A model generated the notes under the pieces. That model had not been told where the DNA came from. It did no database searches and was given only the letters and a program-made list of their open reading frames with translations. 64,000 bases of DNA, from the NCBI GenBank assembly GCA_964604705.1, contig CAZSAP010000004.1:186001-250000 (forward strand), read 5' to 3'. The DNA comes from JAAXVQ01 sp964604705 (lineage in GTDB: Bacteria; Oederibacteriota; JAAXVQ01). This document shows positions 34,800-46,600 of this stretch, piece after piece; within the stretch, counting starts at the first letter, position 1, and every line of letters starts with the position of its first letter. The translations under genes were made by a program, and so were the position numbers.

Positions 34800-37700
34800 A
34801 TGGAGAAAAGTGGAACGCGTGTGTCAATACAGGGTGCCATGAAAGCAACGGACATAGCCGTCATTGGAATGAGTGGGTGTTTTCCTGACGCAGCGAACCT
34901 TCAGGAGTACTGGGAGAACATTCGCGCGGGGAGAGCCTCGATTCGTCCTTTGGACGATCAAACCATTTTGGACAGCATTAACCAGGCGGATACGGCCACA
35001 CGCAAATGCATCGGCGAACAGTTTAAGACGCCGCATTACGTGAAAAAGGCATCGCTGTTGAAAGACGATGTGGCCCTGTTTGATGCGGCCTTTTTTGGGT
35101 TTAACCCCAACGAGGCGGAGCTGCTGGATCCCCAACAACGGAAGTTCTTGGAACTTGCCTGGGAAGCCTTGGAACATGCCGGGGTGGACCCGGCGCGCTA
35201 CGCGGGCCTGATCGGAGTCTACGCGGGCACCAACCTGAGCCGATATTTTTTAATCAACGTCTGGTCCAATCGCAAGCTCATGCATTCGGAACGCGAGTTG
35301 TTGGGCGGCATAGGCAATGAGCAAGATTATGTCTCCAACCGGGTTTCCTACAAGTTGGATTTGAAAGGTCCGGCCGTAACCGTGCAATCGGCGTGCTCCA
35401 CTTCGCTGGTGGCTGTCCACATGGCCTGCCAGTCCTTGCTCAACGGCGAGTGCGACATGGCCCTCGGCGGCGGCATTCGCATTACCGTCCCGCACAAGCT
35501 CGGGTACATGCACAACGAAGGGGATATGAGCTCGCCGGACGGCGAGGTGCGGGCCTTTGATGCCGGAGCAAATGGCACGGTGTTCGGGCGGGGCGGCGGC
35601 GGGTGTGTGCTTTTAAAGCGGCTGGAGGACGCGCAGCGGGACGGCGATACCATTCACGCCATTATAAAGGGCACGGCCATTAACAACGACGGGGCCAACA
35701 AGGCGGGCTACACGGCCCCCAGTGTCGAGGGGCAAATGCGGGTTGTGGCCGAAGCGTTGGCCATGGCGGAGGTGGAACCCGAGAGCATCACCTACATTGA
35801 AGCGCACGGCACCGGGACTCCGCTCGGCGATCCCATTGAGGTCAGTGCGCTTTCGAACGTATATGGACACGGGAGCGCGAAGAAACAATACTGTGCCATC
35901 GGCTCGGTGAAGACCAATGTTGGGCACTTGGCCGAAGCCGCCGGGATTGCCGCCTTGCTCAAGGCCATACTGTGCTTGCAGCACAAGGAACTGGTCCCCA
36001 GCTTGAATTATTCCCAACCCAATCCGCGCATTGATTTTGCCAACAGTCCGTTTTATGTCAATACCGAGCTGCGCCCCTGGAGCGCCGGAACCGGACCGCG
36101 TCGCGCCGGGGTCAGTGCCTTCGGCGTGGGCGGTACCAATGCGCACGTGATCCTCCAAGAAGCGCCGGAGAAGGAAATGCGTCCTGACTTGGGGACGCGT
36201 CCGCAGGTCTTGGTCGTCAGCGCCAAGACCGAGAGTGCCTTGACCACCTCGGTCCAGAATCTGGCGGGCTTTTTGCAAAGCTCGGACAAGCTCAACCTCG
36301 AGGATGTGGCCTTCACCTTGCACGCAGGGCGTCGGCGCTTTGAGCATCGTCTCATGACCGTGGCCGATACGGTTCAGGACGCGGCCGCGGCGCTTGCCAC
36401 CTTGGACCCGAAGCGGGTGTTTGCCGGGCACGCCGAAAAGCAAGGCGCCAAGCCGGTATTTATGTTCTCGGGTCAGGGTTCTCAGCATGTGGGCATGGCG
36501 CGGGAGTTGTACCAGCAGGAACCGGTTTTTAAAGAGACGTTGGATCGCGCTTGTGAAATCCTAAAAGGGTCTCTGGGTTGTGACTTGCGTGCGACCCTCT
36601 ATCCGCAACCCGGGGAGGAGGCCCGCGCCGCAGAGGCCTTGCAGCAAACCGGATTTACGCAACCCGCGCTCTTTGTAGTGGAGTATGCCCTGGCCCAGTG
36701 CTGGATGCATTACGGGGTGTTCCCTGAAGCCATGATCGGGCACAGCATCGGCGAATATGTCGCCGCCTGTGTGGCCGGAGTCTTCACATTGCCCGAGGCC
36801 TTGGCCTTGGTGGCCTTGCGCGGAAAACTGATGCAGGGACTCCCGGCTGGAGCCATGCTCTCGGTGGCGCAGACCGCAGACGCCTGCACCGCCTATCTGG
36901 GTGAACACATCTCCCTTGCGACCGTCAATTCACCGGACAGCTGCGTGTTGGCCGGATCCCTGGAGGCCATGGCCGCCTTGGAAAAGGAGCTGGCCTCCAA
37001 GTCCGTGGCCTGCCGACGCCTGCATACATCGCATGCGTTTCACTCGTGGATGATGGAACCCATTTTGGAAACGTTTCGGGGCGCGGTGAGCAAGGTTGCG
37101 CTTCAGGCTCCCAACATTCCATTTATCTCCAATGTCTCCAAGGCGTGGATCACACCGGCCGAGGCGACGAGCCCCGACTACTGGGTCCGTCACTTGCGCC
37201 AGACGGTTTATTTTTCCGAGGGCTTGCAGGAATTGATGCGCGATCCCAAACACGTGTACATCGAGGTGGGCCCGAGCAATGTCCTGAGCACGCTGGCGCG
37301 CCGTCAGCCAAAGGCTCCGGCGGCCAGGATACTCGCTTCGCTGCCGCATCCGAACGAGACGCAATCCGCGTACCGCTTTTTTCTCACTGCGCTGGGCCGG
37401 GTCTGGCTTAACGGGGTGGAGATCGAGGGTTCGGCTCTGGGCGTGGAGTCGGGCCGACGCATACCCTTGCCCACCTATCCGTTTGAGCGGCGTCGTTTCT
37501 GGGTGGACGCCAAACAGACGCAGGAGAGCGACGCGTCGCGCTTGGATAAGAAAAGTGAGATCGGTGATTGGTTTTATCAAGCCACGTGGAAGCAAAAACA
37601 GAGTGCGCCCGTGTCTGAACAGGACCGTGCCGGGTATCAGACCTGGATGATCTTTAACGATGACCAAGGGTTGGGCGAGCAATTGCGCGAACGGCTGAGC

Positions 37701-40469
37701 CTGCAAGGGTGTGCGGTCGTGGTGGTGAATGCGGGCGAGGCCTTTGCCGTGCAGGCACGCGACCGTTTTACGGTTCGGCCCGATCAGCCCGACGATTATC
37801 GCAGCGTGCTGGAGGCTTGCCGGAAGAATGGGCTCTTTCCGCAAGTCATAGTCCATGCCTGGCTCCTCACCGGCGGGGAACGTCAAGCAGGGTTGGACTA
37901 TTTTAAGGTGCAACATCAGCGGGGGTATTCTGCGCTTATGGCCTTGGCCCAGGCCGTGGGCATGAGTGACGAAAACATCCGTTTGGGTGTGGTCACCAAC
38001 CGTCTGGCCGATGTGCTGGGCAATGAGGTTTTGGAACCGGAAAAGGCCACGGTCTTGGGACCGGTAAAAGTCATTGGGTTGGAATACCCCAATCTCGCAT
38101 GTGCGGCCCTGGATCTTCTTTGGACGAACGCAAAATCAGAACAAGCGGCGCTGGTCACCAAGGTTATGGACGAACTCACAGGCGGGTTCGAGGATCGTTT
38201 TGTGGCCTGGCGCCACCATCGGCGTTGGGTCCTGGGGTACGAACCCCTGCCGTTGGGTGAGTCGCTAACGCCCTCGTTGCCTTTGCGTGAGAAGCAGACG
38301 ATTCTCATCACCGGCGGAATGGGTGGGTTGGGACTGGTGCAGGCGCAAGCATTGGCGGGCATGGCCAAGGTGAACTTGGTGCTGCTCGGGCGCACCCCGA
38401 TGCCTCCGAAGGAAACTTGGTCCGCGCGTTTGAAGAACGCTTCGCCCGACAATGCCACGGCTCAAAAGATCAAGGCCATCCAAGCCTTGGAGGCCCAAGG
38501 GGCGCAGGTCATGACCCTGGCCGCCAATGTTGTGGATCGCGCCGACATGGCCCGCGCCGTGGCGGAGGTGAAGGCACGTTTTGGCGCCATTCACGGCGTC
38601 ATTCATTCGGCCGGCATGCCCGGGGGTGGATTGATCCAATTAAAAACCCAAGAACAGTCCGACACGGTTATTCTTCCCAAAGTGCAGGGCGTCTTGCTTT
38701 TGAAAGAATTGCTTAAGGGCGAACCTTTGGAATTCATGGTTTTGAATTCATCGCTCTTTGCCATTACCGGCGGTTTTGGGCAGGTGGATTATTGCGCGGC
38801 CAATAATTTTTTGGACCTGTTTGCCAAGGCTGGATATCAGGAAACCTATCAGACGCTCTCGCTCAATTGGGACGCCTGGGAAGAGATCGGCATGGCCGTG
38901 AAGGCGCAGCATGCGGTGCCCTCGTCGGCACCTGCGGCACCGGCATGGGTGCGCACCACGCAGCATCCCTTGCTGCAGGGCGTCGTGGCCGAAGATGCGC
39001 AGCACATCGTCTTCCTCACGCGTTTGCGTCCGGAGGAACAATGGGTGGTCCGGGAACACCGCATTCACGGGCAGGCGGTCATTCCGGGAACCGCGTATTT
39101 GGAAATGGCGCGAGCCGCCTGGCAGGAGGCGACCGGGGAGATTGGTCCTGTGGAATTGCGCGATGTGTTCTTCATGCGTCCAGCCGTGATTCCCGAGCCC
39201 GAGGGCAAGGATGTTCGTGTGACCTTGGAAAAAAGCGAGGCCGGCTATCGGTTCACCATCGCCAGTCAGCCCCATCCCGGCGCCAAGGAATGGGAGACCC
39301 ATGCCATGGGAACCCTGACGCGGAGCAGTGAACCGCTTCCGACGGCACGGAATTTGAAGTCCCTGGCCTCGGCGTGCGCCGAGCGTGTGATTCCCGTGCA
39401 GGGGACGCTGGATTTTTTAAGTGCCAAAGACAAAACGTTCTTAGGTTTTGGGCGGCGTTGGGAGAATGTCCGCACCTTGCGCTTGGGTCAAACGCAAGCG
39501 TTGTTTGAATTGGAATTGCCTGCGGAGTGCCGCGACGATTTGGCGATCATGGGCTTGCATCCGGCCTTGCTGGACATGAGCACCGGTCCCACCAACGGAG
39601 CGCTCTTGGGCGCCATGGGCGAACGCGGAATGCTGGTTTTGGAGGATGCGTTCTACCTGCCGCTCTCCTATGCACGTTTGAGTTTTCTCCGGGCGTTACC
39701 CGCCCAGGTATTCAGTCACAGCCGCTGTCTTTGGGAACCGGGTCAGGATACGGAGACGCTTTATTTTGACATTACGCTGCTCGATGCCTCCGGGCAGGTG
39801 CTGGTGGCCATTGAACGCTTTGCCCTAAAGCGCGTTCCCGCCGAAATGACCGGAGCGTTACGTCCGGCGGCGGTTGCGCCAGCCGGCAATCAATACCTGA
39901 ATACATTGTTCTCAGATACGGCCAAGACCGTTGGGATTTTTCCGGCCGAAGGGAAAGTGGCCTTTGAACGCGTCTGGGCCCTGTTGGGGCATCAGGCCGT
40001 GGCCGTGTGCACCAGCGATTTGAATTACCGCATCGAGAAGATCCGAAGCATGTCGCAATACAATTCCGGGGAGGAGCAGGCGGACGAAGTTAGTCACGCG
40101 CTCCATCCTCGTCCGGAGTTGCAGACCCTGTTTGTCGCACCGCGCAATGAGTTGGAAGAAAAATTGGCGGGGTTGTGGCAGGCGGTCCTGGGTCTGGAAA
40201 AAGTGGGCATTCACGATAACTTTTTCGAGTTGGGCGCCGACTCGGTGCTGGGGATTCAATACATTTCCCGCGCCAAGGAAAAAGGCATTTCGTTGCTGAT
40301 CAATCAGCTCTTCGAACGCCCGACCATTGCCGAGCTGGCGCAAGCCTTGGGGGAGGGTTCCGGGAACGCAAGCAGCGCCCCGGCCGCACAGGCGTTGGAC
40401 AAAGAACTGGATGAGTTTGAAGAGGAACTCAATCCGGACGATGTCGCGGCGTTGTTGCGCGGGAAATAG
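34800..40469 (+). CDS. Type I polyketide synthase, KS-AT-KR-DH-ACP
   Basis: A 1889-aa single-module PKS. The KS (about 17-440) has active Cys199 in QSACSTS, His336 in EAHGTGTP and His376 in KTNVGHL. The AT (about 555-850) has Ser649 in GHSIGEY and HAFH at 745-748, the motif usual for malonyl-CoA. The KR structural half lies at about 940-1130; its Rossmann motif TGGMGGLG is at 1171-1178, with catalytic Ser1317 or Ser1318, Tyr1331 and Asn1335. The DH has H1420-x3-G-x4-P1429 and Asp1592. The ACP carries Ser1815 in GADSVLG. The C-terminal 35 residues are acidic and may dock onto the NRPS. It should extend an acyl chain by two carbons and leave an alpha,beta-double bond. KR precedes DH, the reverse of the usual order. 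No loading domain, ER or thioesterase is present. GGGGGTG lies just upstream of the chosen ATG. Confidence 0.95.
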   Translation: MEKSGTRVSIQGAMKATDIAVIGMSGCFPDAANLQEYWENIRAGRASIRPLDDQTILDSINQADTATRKCIGEQFKTPHYVKKASLLKDDVALFDAAFFGFNPNEAELLDPQQRKFLELAWEALEHAGVDPARYAGLIGVYAGTNLSRYFLINVWSNRKLMHSERELLGGIGNEQDYVSNRVSYKLDLKGPAVTVQSACSTSLVAVHMACQSLLNGECDMALGGGIRITVPHKLGYMHNEGDMSSPDGEVRAFDAGANGTVFGRGGGGCVLLKRLEDAQRDGDTIHAIIKGTAINNDGANKAGYTAPSVEGQMRVVAEALAMAEVEPESITYIEAHGTGTPLGDPIEVSALSNVYGHGSAKKQYCAIGSVKTNVGHLAEAAGIAALLKAILCLQHKELVPSLNYSQPNPRIDFANSPFYVNTELRPWSAGTGPRRAGVSAFGVGGTNAHVILQEAPEKEMRPDLGTRPQVLVVSAKTESALTTSVQNLAGFLQSSDKLNLEDVAFTLHAGRRRFEHRLMTVADTVQDAAAALATLDPKRVFAGHAEKQGAKPVFMFSGQGSQHVGMARELYQQEPVFKETLDRACEILKGSLGCDLRATLYPQPGEEARAAEALQQTGFTQPALFVVEYALAQCWMHYGVFPEAMIGHSIGEYVAACVAGVFTLPEALALVALRGKLMQGLPAGAMLSVAQTADACTAYLGEHISLATVNSPDSCVLAGSLEAMAALEKELASKSVACRRLHTSHAFHSWMMEPILETFRGAVSKVALQAPNIPFISNVSKAWITPAEATSPDYWVRHLRQTVYFSEGLQELMRDPKHVYIEVGPSNVLSTLARRQPKAPAARILASLPHPNETQSAYRFFLTALGRVWLNGVEIEGSALGVESGRRIPLPTYPFERRRFWVDAKQTQESDASRLDKKSEIGDWFYQATWKQKQSAPVSEQDRAGYQTWMIFNDDQGLGEQLRERLSLQGCAVVVVNAGEAFAVQARDRFTVRPDQPDDYRSVLEACRKNGLFPQVIVHAWLLTGGERQAGLDYFKVQHQRGYSALMALAQAVGMSDENIRLGVVTNRLADVLGNEVLEPEKATVLGPVKVIGLEYPNLACAALDLLWTNAKSEQAALVTKVMDELTGGFEDRFVAWRHHRRWVLGYEPLPLGESLTPSLPLREKQTILITGGMGGLGLVQAQALAGMAKVNLVLLGRTPMPPKETWSARLKNASPDNATAQKIKAIQALEAQGAQVMTLAANVVDRADMARAVAEVKARFGAIHGVIHSAGMPGGGLIQLKTQEQSDTVILPKVQGVLLLKELLKGEPLEFMVLNSSLFAITGGFGQVDYCAANNFLDLFAKAGYQETYQTLSLNWDAWEEIGMAVKAQHAVPSSAPAAPAWVRTTQHPLLQGVVAEDAQHIVFLTRLRPEEQWVVREHRIHGQAVIPGTAYLEMARAAWQEATGEIGPVELRDVFFMRPAVIPEPEGKDVRVTLEKSEAGYRFTIASQPHPGAKEWETHAMGTLTRSSEPLPTARNLKSLASACAERVIPVQGTLDFLSAKDKTFLGFGRRWENVRTLRLGQTQALFELELPAECRDDLAIMGLHPALLDMSTGPTNGALLGAMGERGMLVLEDAFYLPLSYARLSFLRALPAQVFSHSRCLWEPGQDTETLYFDITLLDASGQVLVAIERFALKRVPAEMTGALRPAAVAPAGNQYLNTLFSDTAKTVGIFPAEGKVAFERVWALLGHQAVAVCTSDLNYRIEKIRSMSQYNSGEEQADEVSHALHPRPELQTLFVAPRNELEEKLAGLWQAVLGLEKVGIHDNFFELGADSVLGIQYISRAKEKGISLLINQLFERPTIAELAQALGEGSGNASSAPAAQALDKELDEFEEELNPDDVAALLRGK

Positions 40470-40519
40470 CCCGGTCAGGCACGCATTCATTTGGTTGAGG
40501 GTATGGGGGGAAGGGGACG

Positions 40520-43500
40520 ATGAACCGCATTGAAAAGACTCAGATAGAGAGCATTCATAAATTAAGCCCGGTGCAGGAGGGTATGCTCTTTCACACGCTC
40601 CTCACCACCCAGTCGGGCATTTACTGCGAGCAGTTTGTGCGCACCTTGCCGGGGAGCATTCATTCGGGCTTCTGGGAAAAGGCTTGGCAGCAGATGGTGG
40701 AACGGCATGCCATCTTGCGCACCTCGTTTCACTGGGAAGGCTTGGACAAACCCCTCCAGACCGTGCACAAACAGGCTGAGCTTCGGGTTGTCATTCAGGA
40801 TCTCTCAACGCTTGCCCCGGCCGCGGCCCAAGCGGCCTTGGATGCCTTTATTGAGGAAGACCGCCTCAAGGGATTTGATTTGGAAACACCGCCCCTGATG
40901 CGCGTGCAACTGGTTCAAATGCCGGACAGCATGGTCTTTATCAACACCTACCACCACTTGCTGCTGGACGGCTGGTCGTATTATCTTTTGTTCGACGAAG
41001 TCATGACCGCGTACCAAGGGCTGAAAAACCATCAGCCGGTCACGTTTTCCCCTACGCGTCCGTTCCGCCATTATCTGGCGTGGCTGCAGAAACAGGATCT
41101 CGCCCAGGCCGAAACCTATTGGCGCCGCCGCTTGGCAGGATTTGATGCCACCACCCCGCTACCGGGGATGGCTGTTGCGGAGACTAAGTCTGAGTCGCAC
41201 GCCGTGTATGCGCGCCGGGAAATGGATTTGAGCGAAGCCTTGGGCGGTCGCATTCAGGAGTTTACCCGCCGCCAGCGCATTACCTTTAACACCTACGTGC
41301 AAGGCGCCTGGGCCTATGTCCTCAGTCAGTACAGCGGGCAGGAGGATGTGGTGTTCGGCGCGGTGGTGGCCGGACGTCCGCCGGCCATTCCCGGGTCCGA
41401 CGGCATGGTGGGGCTGTTCATCAACACCCTCCCGGTTCGTTTCCAGATCACGGACACCCAGACCACCGGCGACTGGCTCCAGCAGAATCAAGCCCAGATG
41501 GCGGAGCTCATGGCCTACGAGTACACGCCGCAGGTGGATGTGCAAAAGTGGAGTGAGCTGCCCAAACACTCGCCCCTGTTCAACAGCGCCCTGGCCGTGG
41601 AGACCTACCCGGTCAAACAATACGGCGGGGAACTGGCCCAGCAAAAAGATTTGCGCGTGTATCAAACCACCCACTATCCGTTGACACTCATTATCGTTCC
41701 GGAAAAAGCCATCAAGATTCGTCTGCTCTACGACACGGTCTTGTTCACGCCGGAGGCCGGCGAGCAGGTTCTGCGGCATTATGCCTGGGTATTGGAAAAA
41801 ATGCTGGAGCAAGGCGAACGCCCTGTGACCCGGCTTTCGCTGCTCACCGCAGAGGAAGTGGAACAGCAGTTGGTCACGTGGAACGCCTGCGAGGCGGAGT
41901 ATCCCACCAACCGCTGGGTGCATCAGCTCGTCTCGGCCCAAGCGGAGAAAACGCCGGAGGCCGTGGCCGTGCTGGCCGGGGATGCGTCCTGGACCTACCG
42001 GGAACTGGAAGACCGGAGTAACCGCATTGCCCGGGTCCTGATCCAACGCGGCGTGACACCAAGAACGTCCGTGGGCTTGTGCGTGCCGCGCTCCTTGGAG
42101 TTGATCGCCTGTGTGCTGGGCATTTTGAAAGCCGGGGCCGCCTATGTACCCGTGGACCCGGACTATCCCAAGGACCGCATTGCCTACATGGTGGGGAACA
42201 GCGGCATGCGGCTCCTGCTTACGCAATCGGCGGTGCTGGCGCAGCTGCCGGAAATCGCGGTACCGAGTCTCTGTCTGGATCTTGAGCAGGCGGCCTTGCA
42301 CCACGCCGAAGCCACGCTTCCGCAAGTGGACATTCAGGCCGATTCGCCGCTGTACGTGATCTACACGTCCGGGTCTACGGGCAAGCCCAAGGGCATTGAA
42401 ATGAGCCATGGGGCGTTGTTGAACCTCATCCATTGGCAACAGGACCAGTTTAAGGCCAGCCGGAGCACGCGCGTGCTCCAGTATGCCTCCATTAATTTCG
42501 ATGTCTCGTTCCAGGAAATTTTCTCCACCTTAAGCACCGGGCTCACACTGGTTATGATTAAGGAAGCGGACCGGCGCGACATGGCGCAGGTGAATGCGGC
42601 CTTGATCCAACACAAGATCAACCGGCTCTTTCTCCCGGCCATTGCCCTGCATTATTTGGCCGAACACGCGCATACGGCCGGCGAGTATCCCGTGCACTTG
42701 GACACGGTCATCACGGCCGGGGACATTTTAAAAATCACCCCAGCGGTGGCGGCGTTTTTTAAAGCCCTGCCCGGGTGCCAATTGCTCAACCACTACGGAC
42801 CTTCGGAAAGCCACGTGGTGACCAGCCACACCCTGACCGGAGCCGTGGACACGTGGCCCACCTATCCGTGCATTGGCACACCCATTGGCAACACCAAACT
42901 TTACATTGTGGATAAATACATGAAGCTGCTGCCTGCGGGCGTGGCAGGTGAACTGCTCATCAGCGGACGCAATCTGGCGCAGGGGTATGTCAACAATGCG
43001 GAATTAACCTGCGAGAAGTTTGTAACCAATCCATTTCATACCGGAGTGTACGCGCGAGTGTACAAGACCGGAGACCGGGCGCGCTATCTGTCGGACGGAA
43101 GTATTGAGTTTATTGGGCGCGCGGACGATCAGATCAAGATCCGCGGGTTCCGCGTAGAGCTCGGAGAAGTCGAAGCCGCACTGGCGGCGCTCCCGCCGAT
43201 ACGTGAGAATGTGGTGATCTGTAAAGAAGACGCCAACCGGAACAAACGCCTGGTCGCGTACCTGGTCTCGAAGGCCGGTCCCTTGGATTTGGAAGCCATT
43301 AAACAAACGCTGAAGCAGACGCTGCCCGAGTACATGGTACCGGCGGCCTTGGTGGAAATTCCGGCCTTGCCGCTGACGCCGAACCGCAAGGTGGACAAAC
43401 GGGCGCTGCCCGAACCCGAACAGAGCCTGGAAAGCGCGGCTTCCTTTGTGGCGCCGGAAAGTGAATTGGAAAAAGAGCTGGCCGCCATTTGGCAGGAAGT

Positions 43501-43690
43501 GTTGGGCGTGCCGCGCGTGGGCTTGAAGGATAATTTTTTTGAATTGGGCGGACACTCGCTGTTGGCCACCCAAGTGTTCTCGCGCATTAAGTCGCGGCTC
43601 AAGTCCGACCTGCCCTTGGCTGTGCTCTTTGAGAAAGCGACCCTGGGCGAGTTGGCGGAGGCCATTAAATCCGGGCAGGGTACGGCTACG
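40520..43690 (+). other. NRPS module 1 (C-A-PCP), predicted Pro
   Basis: C1 spans about 40550-41870, with HHLLLDG at residues 145-151. A1 spans about 41890-43430 (YTSGSTGKPKG from residue 615). By hand alignment to GrsA, the specificity residues read D-V-Q-F-I-A-H-V-V-K, a known proline code. PCP1 carries Ser1013. C1 begins SPVQEGMLFHTL and has GLFINTLPVR. It resembles C6 rather than C2-C5 and C7, which fits a domain that accepts an unusual donor, here the PKS-bound acyl chain. Confidence 0.8.
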
Positions 43691-46600
43691 GATTTGGACC
43701 AGGCTATTTTCCGCATCCCGCGTGAGGCGACGTTGCCGGTGTCATTTGCGCAGCGGCGTCTTTGGTTTGTGGACCAGTTAAACCCGCACAACCCGGTGTA
43801 TAACATCCCGGTGGTGTTAAGCCTGCGCGGGACCCTCAAACTGGAAGCCTTGGAAAAGGCTGTGCGCACAGTGGTGCAACGGCATGAATCCCTGCGCACC
43901 TATTTTCAAGCGCATCAAGGCGTCCCGGTGCAAGTCGTGGCACCTGCCTTGGACGTACCTGTACGGCGAGTGAGCTTGAGTGCTTTGGACCCGGCGGCGC
44001 TGCATGCAGAATTAACCCATCAGATTCAACTCGAGGGGCGGACACCGTTTGAACTCTCGCAGGCGCCGTTGATTCGGTGCGTGCTTTTTGAAACCGGCGG
44101 CGATCAGTATTACTTTATGATCACCATGCACCACATGATCTCTGATGCCTGGTCCATCCATGTTTTACTGCAGGAGCTTGGACGCTTTTACAGTGCCGCT
44201 GGATTTCCGGCCGCTGAGCAAGTATTCACGGAATTGCCAGTACAGTACATTGATTACGCACACTGGCAGAGCCAACGCATGTCGACTCCGGGCATGCAGG
44301 CGCAAGTGGCGTATTGGAAAAAACAACTAAGCGGTGAGCTGCGCCCCTTGGCTTTGCCCCTGGACCGGCCGCGTCCGCCGAAGATGAACAACAGCGGGGC
44401 CTCGTACTTTTTTGATGTGGATGTAGAACAAACCCGTCGTCTCAAAGACTATGCTCAGCAAAATGGAGTTACCTTATACATGGTACTGCTCTCTCTGTAC
44501 CATGTGTTGCTGTACAAATACACAGGGCAGGAAGACATCTTGGTGGGTTCGCCGATTGCCAACCGCAATCACGCGGCCATCGAGAACATTATTGGCTTTT
44601 TTGTAAACACACTGGTCCTGCGGGCGAAGCTTGCCGGAGACCTCAGTTTCGCAACGTTGCTGGAGCAGGTTAAGACCACCACCCTGGAGGCGTATGCGCA
44701 CCAGGATGTGCCGTTTGAAACCTTGGTGGACGAACTCCAACCCGAGCGTCATCTGAATCAGAATCCGATTTTCCAAGTTCTGTTCTCACTGCAGAATGCG
44801 CCGGATTTGAAATTGAATCTGCCCGGCGTGAGTGTGGACATGCTCCGCGGCGAGGTGGGTACCTCGCACTTTGACCTGACTCTGGAGTTCGAGGAAAGTG
44901 CCGACGTGCTCAAGGGGAAGGTGGAGTACAGCACGGAGTTGTTCAATGCCGATACCATGGTCCGCCTGGCCGGGCATTATCAAAAATTAATCACCCTTTT
45001 CTTGGCCCGCCCTACGGCCACCTTGGCCGAGGTCAGTTTGCTCTCGGAAGAGGAAGTCTTTCAGCAGGTAGTGGAGTGGAACCGTTCCGAAGCCTCATTT
45101 CCCGAGCACCAAACCGTGCACGGGATTTTTGCCGAACAAGTGCGGTTGCATGGGAAACGAGTGGCTGTAAAGTGTGGGACCGGGTCACTCACCTACGCCG
45201 AACTCGATGCCCGGGCCAATCAACTCGCGCACCATTTGCAGAGCCTGGGCGTGGTGCCGGATCAGTTGGTTGGTTTGTACCTGAACCGCTCGCTCGACAT
45301 GGTGGTGGCCATCATGGCCGTGCTCAAAGCCGGCGGGGCGTATTTGCCCATGGACACGTTTGTGCCTGAAGAACGCCTGGGGTTCATGCTGGAAGACGCC
45401 GAGGTCCAGGTGGTCATCACCACCTCGGAGGTTTTGAACCCCACCTTGCAGAACGTCAAACACGTAGTGGTCTTGGATCAGGCAACGGAAATATTGAACG
45501 TGTTGCCGACTGCAGATCCCGTGACCCTGGTTCGACCTGAGCATGTGGCGTATTGCATCTTCACCTCCGGCTCCACGGGCAAGCCCAAGGGTGTTTTGGT
45601 CACCCATCGCAATGTGGTCCGCCTCTTGCACAATGACGCGCTTCAGTTTACCTTTACACCCGACGATGTCTGGACCTTCTTCCACTCGTACAGTTTTGAT
45701 TTCTCAGTCTGGGAAATGTACGGCGCCTTGCTTTACGGCGGGAGCGTCATCATGGTGCCCAAGGAAACCGCTTTGGATGCGTATGCGTTCATGCAGCTCG
45801 TCGTGAACGAACGCGTCACGGTGCTCAACCAAACGCCCTCGGCGTTTTATCAGTTGATTCCCGAGACCCTGCGCACGCAGGCGGACCTGGTCCTGCGTTA
45901 TGTGATTTTCGGCGGCGAGGCACTGGCTCCCATGAAGCTCCAGGCCTGGCAGGCGGCCTACCCCCGGGTGAAGCTCATCAACATGTACGGGATTACCGAG
46001 ACCACGGTGCATGTCACGTTTAAGGAAATTACAGAGCACGAGATCGCGACCAATGACAGCAACATCGGGGTTCCGATTCCCACCACCACGACATACATTT
46101 TGGATGGGCAGCAGAAATTGTTGCCCGTGGGCGTGGTCGGTGAGCTCTGCGTCGGGGGCGAAGGCGTAAGCCGCGGCTACCTGAAGCGCGATGAGCTGAC
46201 GGCCGTGAAGTTTATTCCCAATCCCTATCTCCCGGGGGACCGGCTCTACCGCTCCGGCGATTTGGCCCGCCGTCTCTCCAACGGGGACATGATTTACTTG
46301 GGGCGCATGGACAATCAGGTCCAGCTCCGCGGTTTCCGCGTGGAACTGGGCGAGATCGAAGCCCGTTTCCTGGACGATCCGCTCATTAAGGAAAGCGTGG
46401 TCCTGGCGCGTGAGGATGCGCCCGGGGACATGAAACTCGTGGCGTACCTGGTCTACCGAGGCGAGGCCCAGCGGAGTGACGACGAGTGGCGCCGTTATTT
46501 GAAGCAAACCCTCCCGGACTATATGATCCCCTCGGCCTTCATGACCCTGACACACATTCCCTTGACCTCCAATGGCAAGGTGGACCGTCGGGCTTTGCCC

